Source: Glycine soja (Eukaryota; Streptophyta; Magnoliopsida; Fabales; Fabaceae). Taken from it: a stretch of 64,000 bases of DNA. Each line of letters begins with the position of its first letter. Within the stretch, counting starts at the first letter, position 1. The notes beneath the pieces are model-generated. The model worked only from the letters and a program-made list of their open reading frames with translations, ran no database searches and was not told where the DNA came from. Position numbers and translations under genes: made by a program. Shown piece after piece: positions 36,999-49,682 of this stretch. The stretch is taken from positions 48,784,111 to 48,848,110 of the forward strand of contig NC_041003.1 of the NCBI RefSeq assembly GCF_004193775.1. Direction: 5' to 3'.

Positions 36999-37172
36999 AT
37001 TAAGAAGTACAATAATTATGTTTCATTTCTTTATAAAATGCAACTTGGAAACAAGGGTAATGGTAATATAGTTTCCTTTCGCTGACTTATATTAATCTTT
37101 CAAATGAAAGTAATTTTATTCTATTCGTTTTTCCCTCTGGTACGTCCATAATTGTTATTCATATATTTTAAG

Positions 37173-37472
37173 AATCCAAACATATCATGAAAATTATTTT
37201 TTATACTTAAAGAAATTTAGACTCTTTAAAATAATAATCATGTTGTGCCATATTCATATATGAACACTTTGAAATTGTTTTTTTCCTTGTTTTAAAAAAA
37301 TATTATACCAATAATATATAGATTATAATATCAAAACTATAATCCGAACAAATCATGAAATATAGACACTTTAAAATAATAATCATGTCGTGCCATATTC
37401 GTATATAAACACATGAAATTGTTTTTGACATTTTTTTAAAATATATTATACCAATGTAGATGGTAATATCAT
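37173..37472 (+). repeat. Diverged direct duplication, unit about 130-160 bp
   Basis: Block 37173-37332 and block 37341-37472 share AATCCAAACATATCATGAAA / AATCCGAACAAATCATGAAA, then CTTTAAAATAATAATCATGT, GTGCCATATTC, TGAAATTGTTTTT and ATTATACCAAT in the same order. Small indels separate the copies. No coding meaning seen. Confidence 0.8.
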
Positions 37473-40400
37473 AATAATTAGATAAGTTATACTATTTTGT
37501 TTTGCTCCTTTTTAAAATACTAATTGCTCTTTTTAATCAAAGATTTATATTTTGTACTAATTTTTGTATTTTAAAAATTTGTCGTATCTCTATATTTGTG
37601 CCGTATTGAAGTTTTAACTCATGCTCGTGTGCATGTGCACTTTCTATGTTATACTAATATTCTCTTTTCTATTTGATTTAGAATTTCGTTATTCAGAATT
37701 CACTTTAACTAATTTTAATTAAGTCAGATGATTTACTAAAAAGGACAATTTTTTCGAAACTTTACTTAAACAACTTAAACTAACACATATATCAATAGGC
37801 TAGATTAACACTCTCTATGTTAAGGCTTTTTAATACACTTAAAGTAATACGAAGACAATAAAAAAATAAACGCAAACTAAAGCCAGAAAATATATAATGG
37901 GAAAAAAAGCAAGAAAATGAGACCATTTTTCTTCTTAAGAACAATATATGTTGCAGGCGTCTTCACGAATCTTGTTTCTCTATTTGTTTGTTTTTCACTA
38001 TTGCAACAAATTTATGCTCTAAAACTTTCAATATTGAGGAGCATTCTTATTTTATATTTCTAAAACTAATATGATTCGATTAATTTTCCTATTTTTTTAA
38101 AAAAAAAACTTCATTCACGAGCTTTATCTTTATATGAGTGACCTATAATTAAATTCATTAATATGTCAGATTTTCTGATTGAAACATGTTGGCTGAAATT
38201 TATATATTTTTTACTAGAATAAATATTACAAAGACCATTAATGAGGTTAAAAGAATATGAAGTCAGGTTTTAGAAATACTACGATAAGTAGTCAAGATGT
38301 CTGTTACCCTTCCATCTGTCCTCATGCACTCTAGATCTAAATGGGGTGTAGTTACCCTTAACCTTTTCATGTTCATTATTAAACAATTGTTTGACGTTTA
38401 CCAATTACTTTCATAATTACTTAATTTGTATCCTGTTTAATTGATTGCGATGAATTAATGATAATCCAACTAGCCATACAACTATCCAAGTTGAGAATTT
38501 GACCAGAATAATGCATTGGATCCAGAAATGCACGCATGTTCTAGGGTACGTGATGTCCATAAAATCATTTACTGGTTATAACTTATAAATATATATATAT
38601 GACTAAATATAATTATAATGGGCATGTTTTATTTATTTATTTTCTACTTAAAAATTGAATATGATTTTTTTTTTGTTTTGTGTGTGTGTGTGTGTGCAAC
38701 TATTCAAACACGGGGGGCTAAATGCATGTTTTCCGTAGATCAAATCATACTTAAAAAGGAAAAAGCAAGTTGCTTAAAATTTCAGTGCTCTCATTTGTCT
38801 CGCTCTTACCTTTTTTGAGATGAGTTACGGTGGTGTTAATTATTTTTCTGCGATGTTTTACTAACTTGTGTTTATAGTTTTATTATTTGAACATAAAAGA
38901 ATAAATATTAGATATACTATTATCTATAATTATTCTTATCTCGTATTTTAATTTTATTTGTATATATGTATTCTAAAAATGCACCATATATTAAAAGACA
39001 TTTTTTGTTATTTCAAATTTGTATTCAAAAGACAATAAAGTCTTGATGCCTACAACGCTTCAATAAAGTTATGAGTAATTTCTATTTTTATATATGGGAT
39101 TTAATTTTAATAGTTGATATCATTTCTTAATTAGTCATGTGCAATTATATATTTTTTGAAAATAATTTAAAATAGTTATCATTTCTTTCAAAAGCAATAT
39201 TTTATATTTTTAGTGTAACCATATACGTATAGTACAAAACTTGACATTATAATTTTTCAAAGTTCTCTTTTTTATCCATATATTTAATATGAAAATTTAT
39301 AATTTATATTGTATTTTAATTTTAAAAATATAATTTCTTTGCTTTTTTTTAAGTCAATTTCTTTGCTTATATCTTAAAATACTGAACATTAAAAAAAACT
39401 TAAAATACTGAACAACTAGACCATGTTAAATTCTTAATAGAATGTTGCTTTGAAATTTGTCACACGTAACATCAACGAGGGTGGTGTTATATGGCATAGA
39501 AAGTCAAAGCAGGTGGAGCTAACGGGGCTGGGTATAGCTGAGGGCTGCTCCAAGGTTTAAAACATTTTAATATATAATCATTGAAAATAAATGAAAAATG
39601 ATAATTTACTGTTAATTTCATTTCGATAATCGATAACTTTAAGAAAATGAGCAAAAGTATTCCATAGGAAAATTCTAATTGCTCACAAGACAAATAAAAA
39701 GTGACAAAGCTGATTTATTTATTCTGCAGGTTAAACATTATATCACAAAACTTTTGTAGATTGCAGAAGTCCAAATCATTATGGCTATAAATTCGGTTTA
39801 CCATAATTAACGGAACTAATTAACAAACTATTTACCATCCAAACCGTCTTAATTAATTCCATGAATGAATCATTGAGTGCCTCCATTATTGATTTATTGT
39901 TTGCTCTGCCGCCATAGAAGCTTTTTAAATGAGCTTCACCTTTCTCGCGACTAACAGTTTGTCTGTCTCGTGTGCTTTTAGTTTATCCTAAATTTATCAA
40001 CGATTAGTCAACACAAAGTTACCATCTCAACTTCAAAATATTTTCTGCTTTAAAAACACATCAAAATATATGCTACTTTAGAAAATCAAGATCAATTATA
40101 TTTATTTTAATAATATTTTTGTTTATTTTCTTGGTATAGACTATATATATCTTTAATCAGAACATTATGAAGTATGGAGGATAAAATTTTAGCTTTGAAT
40201 CTTTAACACATTTACATATCCAAAAATATATTCATTATTGGTATCTTATGTGAAATATTTTATTAATTTACAATATTATACTGTAACTCCTTTAATGAAA
40301 ATATTTTAATAAAAGAACATGAGACCAGCTTATTAAAAATTAAAAAATGGAAACTTATCACACTTAGCCAAGCTAGTCAAAACAAATATTATCGATACAC

Positions 40401-42821
40401 ACATAGGAAATTGCCATAAAAAATTAAGTCTAATGAAAGAGATTAATTTCTCACAATATGACAAAATAAGGTTCTGATCTCCATTGAAAAAATGTATTCA
40501 TATTTAGTGTCAGAATTATGTTTTAGACTAGATTATCTTTGAAAGAAAAACTTCTAGAAAAAAAAAATCATACATTCATTCATACCAAATTTTGTCAAGT
40601 GAAAATTTCAAGAAAATAGATGCTTATATATAATTTTGTTTGCTCAATGAAATTAACATTCTTACAATATTTTTTCAGATAAAGTTATTTTGAGGGACTC
40701 TTTTTAATTTATTAATATATAGAGACTAATTTAAAACTGTAGTTCACTTGATCTCAAGATGCCTATTGAAAAATGAAGGCAGATTGATCAGGGTTAATTT
40801 TACAAATAAGGTATTGAAATAAAGTTCTTTTAAAATATTTTATCAAACTAAGACAATCAGTTTAACTAGACACTTTAACTAGTGTCACATAATTTATTTA
40901 TTACTGTAACATGAGATACTGCAATATTAGTATAGTGTCCCACATGAGCACCACATGACATTGATAAATCAAAATTTTAAAATATTACTTGACACTTTAT
41001 TGGAGTTTTCTGGTGTTTACCGTCACAATTTGATAAAATATTTCAAAAGAGATCTACTTAAATATATTTTTGTAAAATTAACCCCTTTTAACCCATCAAC
41101 CAAAAATGAAAAGATAGTCCAGCTATATAATGCAACACTTGTCCAACTTGTTTACAGTAGCGGCTTTTCATTTGTCTGCACATACGGATACAAACAAAGT
41201 TGTTGCCCAATAAAAGTTTGAGTGACATGCAAGGCATATCTTGATACAAAAAGGAAAATGTTTCAGTAATGTGGAACAGTAAAAATTATCCTATTTTGTA
41301 GAAATAAATTCATTACTGAAGTAGTATTTCACGTACGATTTTCTTTTTAATTTTTTTATGAATACAAAATATATTAAAAAAATTCAAGTAAATTTTACAT
41401 TGCAGTGAAAGTTTTTAAAAATGTATTATAAATGATTGTGAAAGATTTAAAGCTAATTCATTATAAAAAAATAAAATTTAAACCCTCGATAAACTATAAT
41501 ATCTTCATACTAATTATTTTACTTGTATGTACATTGAATTTTTTTTATCATGTTAACTATAAATGAGTGTCTAATGATTTTACCAATAATCAACTTTTAT
41601 TGAAAAATGCAGTTGACCGTCTCTAATGAAGTCTGATCTCTAAACTAGTGAACAGTTTATTTTTTAAACATTAAATATACATAGTTATTTTTATTCAATA
41701 TTTTCTTTATAAAATATTGAAACTATTTGTTATGGTATATAACATTAGTCTTATCAAAGAAAGTCTAGATTAATTGATTAAATATAATATATGAATTCTG
41801 ATATTATTTTCGATTCATACGAATAAACAAATAATTTGCCAAAATTATCAGTTTGAGTTGAAATTATACATGCAGACAGAAGAAGTGCTGCATCTATCTG
41901 GCAAGAGTCCCTCTACTTCCGTGGTTGAAAAAGTGACATGCTTGTGGTTGTGGCTGTTGCTTGTAGAAATGGACTTGTTTTGTCTGACTTGCAAGTTCCA
42001 ACCTCAAAGCAATGCCTTAAAACGGCATTAGTTTCCATCACATTCCAGTTGCATAATTAACGTGACTTGAATATTGCCAACTTGTTATAGCCAGTTTGGA
42101 ATTGGAACCACGTTAACCAAAAGTAAGAGTAAAGATGGTGGATTTACATTTTCTAATTCCATGTTAGAACTAGGGTCCAAACACGCTAATTTATAAGAAA
42201 CAGCTGGTTACACATGTATATAAAATAATTTGCTTAATGAGAAGTGAGGGAAAGGAAAGAATTACAGTGATTGTATATATACAATCAGAAGTTCATACTG
42301 GACATGAACATTTTTTGGTTGTGATCATGTTACATATACTTTTCTATCAATATTTTTTTAATTTGTTCATAAAAATTGAAAATATTATTAAAAAATTTAT
42401 AATAATTCATGTACTTGTTCAATTAACTTAAGTTAAATTACTTTAATCTCGTCTAATCAGATTTGAAATAAATATACTCATTACTATGGAAATTAGCATA
42501 AATTATATCTATATATATATATATAGATATATTCTGTTTTAGAAGTCCAAATACGTATGCGAGTAATAAATTAAATAGATAAAATTATGTGAAAAACTGT
42601 TGTATTTGGTAAAGAGAAAGGAAATAGAGGGAGTATAAATAAGTAAATAAAAAAAGAAAAAAGGAAAATAGATAAGATTTTTTTTAATTAGCCAAAAACA
42701 GAAATAGATAAGATATAAAGTGACAAAATAATAGTTGTTTTGTTTGAGAGAAATAGAAGGGAAATTGAATGAAAATAAGATCTAAACACACTTTATGTTG
42801 AATACATAATTGATTATGTTG

Positions 42822-42905
42822 GAGATCGAACACCAGAGCTTGTGAGGAAGAAAACACCAACAACACGAGATCGAAAGCTAGAGCAAAAGAGGAAGAAAAC
42901 ATGAG
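42822..42905 (+). repeat. Tandem duplication of about 45 bp
   Basis: GAGATCGAACACCAGAGC...GGAAGAAAACACC (42822-42866) is followed by GAGATCGAAAGCTAGAGC...GGAAGAAAACATG (42867-42905). It is less AT-rich than its surroundings and does not encode a recognisable protein. Confidence 0.75.
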
Positions 42906-44253
42906 GACTGTTAAAGAAAAAGCTGCCTCAAGTTTTTCACTCAAATCTTCTCTGTAAAGAGTGGAAGTTAATGACTGTGGACTCCACCAATTTTTTTTAT
43001 AAATATTTCTCATTTATTTCATGTGTACCAAACGAGGGAAGTCGTACACTTCTTTGCATTTCTATTCCCTTCACTTCTATTTAATATTTCACATGTACTA
43101 GACAGAGCCTTATTAATGAAAATTGTATGTACAAGCAGAATTTTGCTTACATGCAGGTTATTCGTAGATTTCTATATTATCTCTGAAGATAATAGAGATA
43201 GCTGATAGCTTCCACATCTTTCAAAAAATAGATGCGTTTATTTTCTTCTGCTCCTATAACGTGTTTCCAAACATACTTATATATCATTGCTTGTATAGAA
43301 GTAGTAAATGTATGTATAATTTATAAATACCCTATGTTAACATATTGAAGAAAAAAAAAAAGACCACTGAGTTTTCAATAAAATAAATACTAATATAAAA
43401 AAGTTAATATAATCAACTAAAAAAAACATTATACATGCAGTAAACAACACGTTTATAAAAGGGAGGAAGGAGAAGTCAAAAGCTGTGGCAAATATGGGCC
43501 AACTTGCCCCATTCCCCATGGAGCTTGTAAAGTGGTAGCAGAAGAGAAAGATAGTTATCAAGAAGCCTAGATGCTAGTCCGTGAAAATAGGCCTACTTTA
43601 TCAGAATATTGAATTATTATGTATTCCACTTCCACCGTTTGAAACCTTCAACTTGAATCATTTGTTTGACTGTCTACCTAATAAGTGCTTCCTCAAGAAA
43701 CTCCCATCTATGGATTCCTTTTCCGTTTGGGGTGAAATTAGAGAATCAACAAGGATTGCAATAACAATTGCAAAGTTAACAGTTTTTCCCTTCTCATTTT
43801 CACTAAGAAGTAAGATCCACAAAAATGTTAGTACAATTTAATTTATTTATGGAAGATAAGATTCCTTTATGACACTAGCATCAATGGAATGGAACAAAAA
43901 TTATGTTGAAAAGAATCAAAAGACAATCATAACTAGCTTCGCCCGCCATTCACAATTTTAGTGCATGAACCAACAATGTGCTGGGAAGGAAAGCAACCAC
44001 TTTTACAAATTATTGGGGTACTGCACCGTTCGGTGCTGGCATCTTGAAATGGAAACCTGATTAACTGTTAAAAATGAAAAAATGTTTAGGGCCCATTTCT
44101 TGTCAGATGATTTATGCAAGTGACTGTATAGACAAACCTTAGCTATATCTAACCATAAAGCCCAACAATTTGGAGAGGGGAGAGAAGCAGCAGTAGTATT
44201 GATAAGGAATCAAATTGTTGAGAAAATAATACAACTAAGTCAAAATACTGCAT

Positions 44254-44254
44254 A

Positions 44255-44312
<58 letters not shown>
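44254..44312. repeat. Compound (AC)n(AT)n microsatellite
   Basis: AC run (44254-44272) passes directly into an AT run (44273-44312), a common compound type. Confidence 0.95.
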
Positions 44313-44314
<2 letters not shown>

Positions 44315-44523
44315 ACAAACTATTTAACTTCTTTATAACAGCCCTAACACCACACAAGTTTTAAAAATTTCAATGTGCAAGGCTGTGTTTGGAAAGCTGT
44401 TACACACTTACACTGCTGTCCAACAGATCTTTTACACATTAGGAATAGGACTTTGGATTGGCATTATGTTGAACTTAACAGATATAAAAACGGGCCAAAT
44501 CTTTAAAAACAAAATAAATCTGT

Positions 44524-45563
44524 CAGAGTGTGTTTGGATGATGACTTTTAATTAGGTAATTTATTTTAATCATGTAATTGAAATATTTTAAGATAAAATT
44601 ACACGTTTAGATAAATCATTTAAAAGAGAAATTGAATTCAGTCATTTTAATAAGGAATTTTATTCAATAGAAAGAACGAAAGAATTGAAATTCTTTGAAA
44701 AAATGAGAGAATTTCAATTTCTTAGCAACTCCTCTCTATAGACGGGTCTCCTTCATCACTCTCCACCTGCACCTCACTTGCTTTCACTCATTCCTCTCCA
44801 CCCACACGCTTTCCCCTGTGACCCTAATCGACTTCAACGACTTCAAATCAAACACGACATCGATATCCGACATCAAATTCGTCAAGGCGTCATGCAAATC
44901 CAGAATCTTGAACAACTTCTCCGACGACCAACAGCTTATGCTAATTGCCTCAGTGAAGTTGAAGAGCTGAATCGCGGAACCTTTCACCATCTCCATGAAG
45001 CAAGCCTCGTCGATGGAAGTTCTGACGCTGTCGAAGATTTGCTCGCAGAGCTTCTTCTCACTCGCAAAGAGAGTTCTGACGCAGACCTTGGCGGCTTTTA
45101 TCCCGCGTCTGCTTTTGTTCTCGAGCTGCTCCCACTCAAGGCGCTAAACGTCTATGATGTTGAGCTTTTCAATGTGGAGCTTGTGGAAGCTCACGTCCAC
45201 GGAGGATTTTCGCACGCTGACATAGACCTGGATGCACTCGCAGAAGTAGCCGAAGGAGAACATGCACTCATCGATGCAACGGAGGTCGTAGATGGCATCG
45301 GAGGGGATCAAATCAATATCGCGGATGCTACTAGTGGAACAGTAACTGTTGTTGTTAACAAAGTTGACAGAAATAATATAAGAATTAAAAATATAAGAAA
45401 TCTAAATTGGTTTATCTAAACAAAAAATTTGAAATTCAAGGAATTTAAATTAGTTTATCCAAACAAAAAATTTTAAAAATCCAAGAATTTTAATTGATGT
45501 ATTTAATTTTCCTGAATTTTCAACTCTCTAGACTTTTAAAATACTCCATCCAAACAGACAGCC
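44524..45563. mobile_element. Pack-type transposon candidate carrying an EXO70 fragment
   Basis: The left end TGTTTGGATGATGACTTTTAA (from 44531) and the reverse complement of the right end, TGTTTGGATGGAGTATTTTAA (from 45556 leftward), form imperfect terminal inverted repeats of about 24 bp. Subterminal motifs are also inverted: GTTTAGATAAATCATTTA at 44605 on the left against the reverse complements of 45404-45421 and 45447-45464 on the right. The GTGTTTGGAT start resembles ends seen in several plant DNA-transposon families. Between them lies a piece of an EXO70 gene with GC content well above the flanks. This is the organisation of a Pack-MULE or similar gene-capturing element. No clear target duplication was found and no transposase is present, so any movement would need an enzyme from elsewhere. 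Confidence 0.55.
44820..45350 (-). pseudogene. EXO70 (exocyst subunit) gene fragment
   Basis: Read on the minus strand, the segment encodes a piece of a plant EXO70 protein: IRDIDLIPSDAIYDLRC, then IQVYVSVRKSSVD, RLEWEQLENKSRRGIKAAKV, CVRTLFASEKKLCEQIFD and LFKILDLHDALTNLMSDIDV. In EXO70 proteins this lies in the N-terminal half. A TAG at 45146-45144 interrupts the frame where family members have Gln before RLEWEQ. Homology stops on both sides without start, stop or C-terminal domain. The piece has no internal intron, but EXO70 genes often lack introns here, so DNA capture and retroposition cannot be separated on that ground. A 213-codon plus-strand ORF across the same bases is an antisense shadow. 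Full-length EXO70 tethers secretory vesicles at the plasma membrane; this fragment cannot. Confidence 0.85.
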
Positions 45564-46384
45564 AAGTTATTTCATATACATATTTATATTCTTTTAATAA
45601 GTCACAAGAAATTATTTTTTAAAATGTTCAGAAACAAGTTTCTTTTTTGAAAAAAAAAACCATTCTTACATATCAGTTCTACAGTCACCAGTTTGCTAAA
45701 AATCATTAGGGTTCAATATGTTAAGTACCTTTGACTCGATTAATAAAACACTAAAATATGTCTCTAAATAAGGAAAATATTTTGTTAGAATGAACAGGAT
45801 ATATTGGAATTATTCATATACAATATCATAATTATTGACTATAATGGTGAACTTATATAAAAACTGATTCTTTAAGTCTAAGAATCTCATAAGGAACTTC
45901 CATTCAAGATGCTTGAAAAATATATTATCACTAGCTTAAATGGTTTTCGAAGCTTAAAACATGGATAAACTAAAAGCAAAATGACAAGGAAATTAGCCAA
46001 ACATTCGTTTTTAATTACTATCGCCACTCTCCAGCAGCATGTTAGGATAAATAGTCAAGGAAGTAAAGAAAGAAAATCAACAATCATGTAAGATAGACCC
46101 CACAGACATCTGTACAGCACCCATACTGATTCTAATCCCCTTTGCAAGGCTAGCTCTAGCTAGTGTATCATATCTTCAATGGCAACCATTCAATTAAAAA
46201 CAAAAACAGAACAAAACAAAACCATCATTATCCAAACGGGCTCACTCTGATCTGATTCTATCCTCAGATGCAACAAAATTTTCTGAAGGTCACAAAGTTG
46301 GAGATATATGAATATGGTATAGATAAGTTACTATAATAACGTGTACAGCGGGAATTGTCAGGCTAAGTCATGGGGTTGTCAATT

Positions 46385-49300
46385 CTATCCTTCTTCAACG
46401 TGGCTTTCAGAAATTACCATCTTTTCAGCATCAGATGGACCAGAAATATCCTTCACGGTTTCAATTTCCATGCTGGCAGTGCCACTCTTTCTTTTCCTTC
46501 TATCCTGAAAGTCATTATATCAATCAGTTGTCTAGCTTACCTACGTTTTAGTGATTTGCTGTCAACAGATATACTTCAATATTATGTATTCACGAAGCAC
46601 CAAAAAACATGCATTCAAAAGAGGACCATGCTCTTTATAAGATAATGCATCAGAATGCTAAGTATGTAGAAACAGTATACTCCCACCAATATGTTATGAT
46701 GAAGTAAACGCATGCCATCTTAGAGTGATCATTAATGTGACATTTATGACACATTATGAGGATTAAAACCAACAATTATTTTTTTAAAGATAAAAACCAA
46801 AATTTTCCATATTTGTAGGAAACACGGACATATTTTTCCCCCAATTTTTTTCCTGAGAGTTCATCCAATATTTTGTTCTTTCTAGTTGGTGGTAGGTTAG
46901 CCAACACATGTATGAAGGAGAATAATGATAAGAATGCAAACAAGGTCAAAAAGTTGCAAAAATTTGATAAAAGACTCAAGAGTCAACTCATTAACTAAAC
47001 ACTAGAACTTAAATGTGAGAAAACAAGATATTGAAGGGAACCTCTCGAAATGGATATTCGTCAGCTTCAAGCATCCTCACAACTTGACTCATTTTAGGCC
47101 TCTTGTCAGCGTCAGGATCAATACACCTGAGTGCAACCAAAAGAGTGCGCTTCAAAGCACGCAGCGGTGGTTTAACTTCAAGGCTTGAGTCCACTACTTC
47201 TTCGGCCCTCCTTGTCCCCACCATTGTTTTGAGCCATTCAACTAGATTAACCTGTCATAATGAAGATTATCTCATCAGCTATTTGAAACACAGTGATGAC
47301 TTCCAGTGGAAAGTATGGTTAGAACTGGCAAGCTGGCAGAGTTCATAAGAATTAGGCACCTCATTAGCAGGGCGCGCATAGTCTACAGGATCCCTTCCAG
47401 TAACTGCTTCCAGTAAGAGGACACCAAAGCTGTAAATGTCACTCTTCTCATTTAACAAACCACTGTTAGCATATTCTGGTGCCACGTAACTGAAATCCAC
47501 AACAGAAGTGAGTTCCTAAGTGCATAAATCCTTTAAGTAAAAAATAAGGAAAGAGATAATAAATTTTCTGTATACCCAAACGTTCCCATTACTCTAGTGG
47601 TTATGTGACTTTCGCCTGAATCCAAAAGTTTGGCCAGACCAAAATCAGAAACCTTTGCATTGAATTCATCGTCAATCAATATGTTGCTAGACTTTATATC
47701 CCGGTGAATAACTTTTGGTTCTATTGCTTCATGTAAATAAGCAAGCCTGCCACCAGTCACAGTACATTAGGGGGGTTAATTAGCAGAACAAGTTCCATCG
47801 TTGAATCTTCCATAAAAATAAATTTGTAACTAATTAAGTAAAATATTTAAACTACAATAGGTCACTTGTCCATTATGTTTGAACTAATGGAAGGAATGGA
47901 GTGGAGTGAAATGAAATGGAATCCATTCCATTCCATCCAAAAATGCTCCTTTTCTTCCCCCCAATTTGGGGGTACTGGGTCGGGGTGGAACCAGATTTTC
48001 TAATTCAATTCCATTCCATCATAAAATATCAAAACAATGCAACGGTAAATTTATTTCATTCCATCACATTCTTTTTTTTTTTGAAAAGGCATTCCATCAC
48101 ATTCTACCCATTGTTAGTTATCCATATCCAAATATAGCCTAAGATAGTCAGTGGTCCGATGGGCAGATATTGTTGTTTAGACTAAAAACCTAATGGGCTT
48201 AAATAAACTATATGAAAATATAAAGTCTATAACATAATATTAACAAGAAACATAAATAAACAGTCAATAACATTTATGATATATTTTGACATGCAAAAAA
48301 TACTAATAGTAATAACATTAATTAAAGGAACACAACATTGTTACAATCAAAACTCAGAGATGAGAGATTCATGATAATTATACTGAGTGATTTGGCACCA
48401 GACTATACAAATGATTACCATGGTATATATTTTAAGTTGCACCCTGAACTTACGCTTTGGCAGTGCCAAGTATAACTTTCATGCGGGCCTCCCAGGTAAG
48501 CGTCCCATATTGGTGCATGTTTCCATGTAACCATTGTTCTAAGTTACCATTGTTCACATATTCATACACAAGCAGCCTGAATATCAATCGGGAAGCACAT
48601 TCATTATGACAGAATACATATATAGAGACATAACATAGAGAAAAGCTTATGTTCAATTTTGGACCAAGTAGAATATGACAATCATAAACCCAAAGCTGGC
48701 ACTATTATTGAGAATGAATTTGTGAAATATAATACAAAATTGTTAGTGGATACTTTTCTGTAAGAAACCAGAGAAATTTTTTTACCTATGAACTCCTTCT
48801 ACACAATATCCAAGAAGGCGTACAAGATGCTTATGTCTAACATGGCCGATAGCCTCCACTTCAACCCTGAATTCTTTCTCAGCTTGTCCCCTTGGAATTC
48901 AATGTAGAACTCAATTACATAACAAGATTAACAGAAGTTGTTGTTTATGTGTCATGCCAAAAAGTGCCACAAAAAAAACCCTTAAAGGGTATATCAATGA
49001 TAAATAAATATCCTTACAAGTTGTTAAGAAGCTTCTTCACTGCCACCTCAGTCCCATTAATCAGTCTGCCCCTGTAAACAATGCCATATCCACCTTCACC
49101 AATGATGTTTTCGCTTGAGAAACGATTGGTTGCCATTTCCAGATCTCTAAGTGTAAACCAGTGGCCCCACCCAAGATGAGAAAATTCTGGTAAGCCAACT
49201 AAAGGAGAGGCAGTGGCCAGCCCTCCATGTGACAATGTAGATTGCTTCTTAACATTCCCAGAGCTTCCTTCTTCGGCCGACATTGAACTAAATCCTCTCT

Positions 49301-49682
49301 CATGATGATAAATTGAGCTGCACTGACTGATATTATCAGGATCACCAGATTTGCTCTTCCCTAAATGAACTGATACATTATCTGAATTCTTATCACTTGC
49401 CTTGTCATGAACAGGAATAACCACATTTTCTGGTTGAACATGAGAACTCTGCACCCCAACCTTGTCAACATCTATATCTTTTGAGACATTTGGTATTTGG
49501 GATACAGAATACTTGTCCAGAGATCTCCTACACTTTCTCCGAAACATCGCCCATATCGATAATATACACAGAATTAGCACAATAAATGCACCGACACCTA
49601 TCCCAATCAAAACCCATCGTTTCAAACCCAAAAATGATGTCTTCTTTGACAATTCCATATTCAAAGAACTGTTGGATGACAT
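46385..49682 (-). CDS. Membrane-anchored receptor-like Ser/Thr kinase without ectodomain (At2g42960 type)
   Basis: Seven coding exons join in phase: 49682-49018, 48890-48786, 48576-48454, 47746-47576, 47489-47360, 47251-47042 and 46504-46385, giving 507 residues. The start is [14 protein letters not shown]; no signal peptide or ectodomain precedes the membrane helix (about 24-47). A Ser-rich juxtamembrane segment follows. The kinase domain has GEGGYG at 195-200, Lys216, HRD 312-314, DFG 332-334 and a [15 protein letters not shown] activation segment, so it is a complete RD kinase. The C-terminal tail is charged (RRKRKSG...HVEEG-stop). Arabidopsis At2g42960 has the same layout, and gene order near AHL16 and CorA-like agrees. 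The ligand and substrate are unknown. Untranslated exons probably lie upstream, because a donor-like CACAAAG|GTAAATG sits near 50270. The intron at 47747-48453 carries a retroposition scar. Confidence 0.93.
47875..48141. repeat. TGGAATGG-rich inverted repeat cluster in kinase intron
   Basis: GAATGGAGTGGAGTG and AAATGGAATCCATTCCATTCC, followed by further CCATTCCATC motifs on the right, form short inverted repeats within the intron. This could be a MITE remnant, but clean terminal repeats are not visible. It encloses the 48057-48105 direct repeat described separately. Confidence 0.35.
48057..48105 (-). mobile_element. Poly(T) tract bounded by a 16-bp direct repeat (tail-only retroposon?)
   Basis: CATTCCATCACATTCT occurs at 48057-48072 and again, exactly, at 48090-48105. 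Between them is T10 followed by GAAAAGG. On the minus strand this reads CCTTTTC then an A run then the repeat, which is what a target-primed insertion looks like when almost only the poly(A) tail has been copied. Duplication by slippage is the alternative. Confidence 0.45.

Larger units (their letters stand above)
35491..46384. other. 10.9 kb gene-poor region
   Basis: AT-rich with no intact gene recognised. Notable contents: a CACTA-type end (35559), TA runs (36001, 36929, 44254), a duplicated block (37173-37472), a 45-bp tandem repeat (42822-42905) and a transposon-like unit holding an EXO70 fragment (44524-45563). A short (TG)n lies at about 38679-38696. The right end presumably includes the 3' UTR of the kinase gene. 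Confidence 0.6.

Noticed and set aside
42684..43013. 109-codon minus-strand ORF with repeated FSSS..FDL
   Set aside because: The repetition comes from the 45-bp tandem DNA repeat; composition is not protein-like.
43337..43561. Hydrophobic minus-strand ORF
   Set aside because: Typical of AT-rich DNA; no start context or homology.
44778..45419. 213-codon plus-strand ORF
   Set aside because: It lies antisense to the EXO70 homology, which explains the base pattern; the plus-strand product has no family resemblance.
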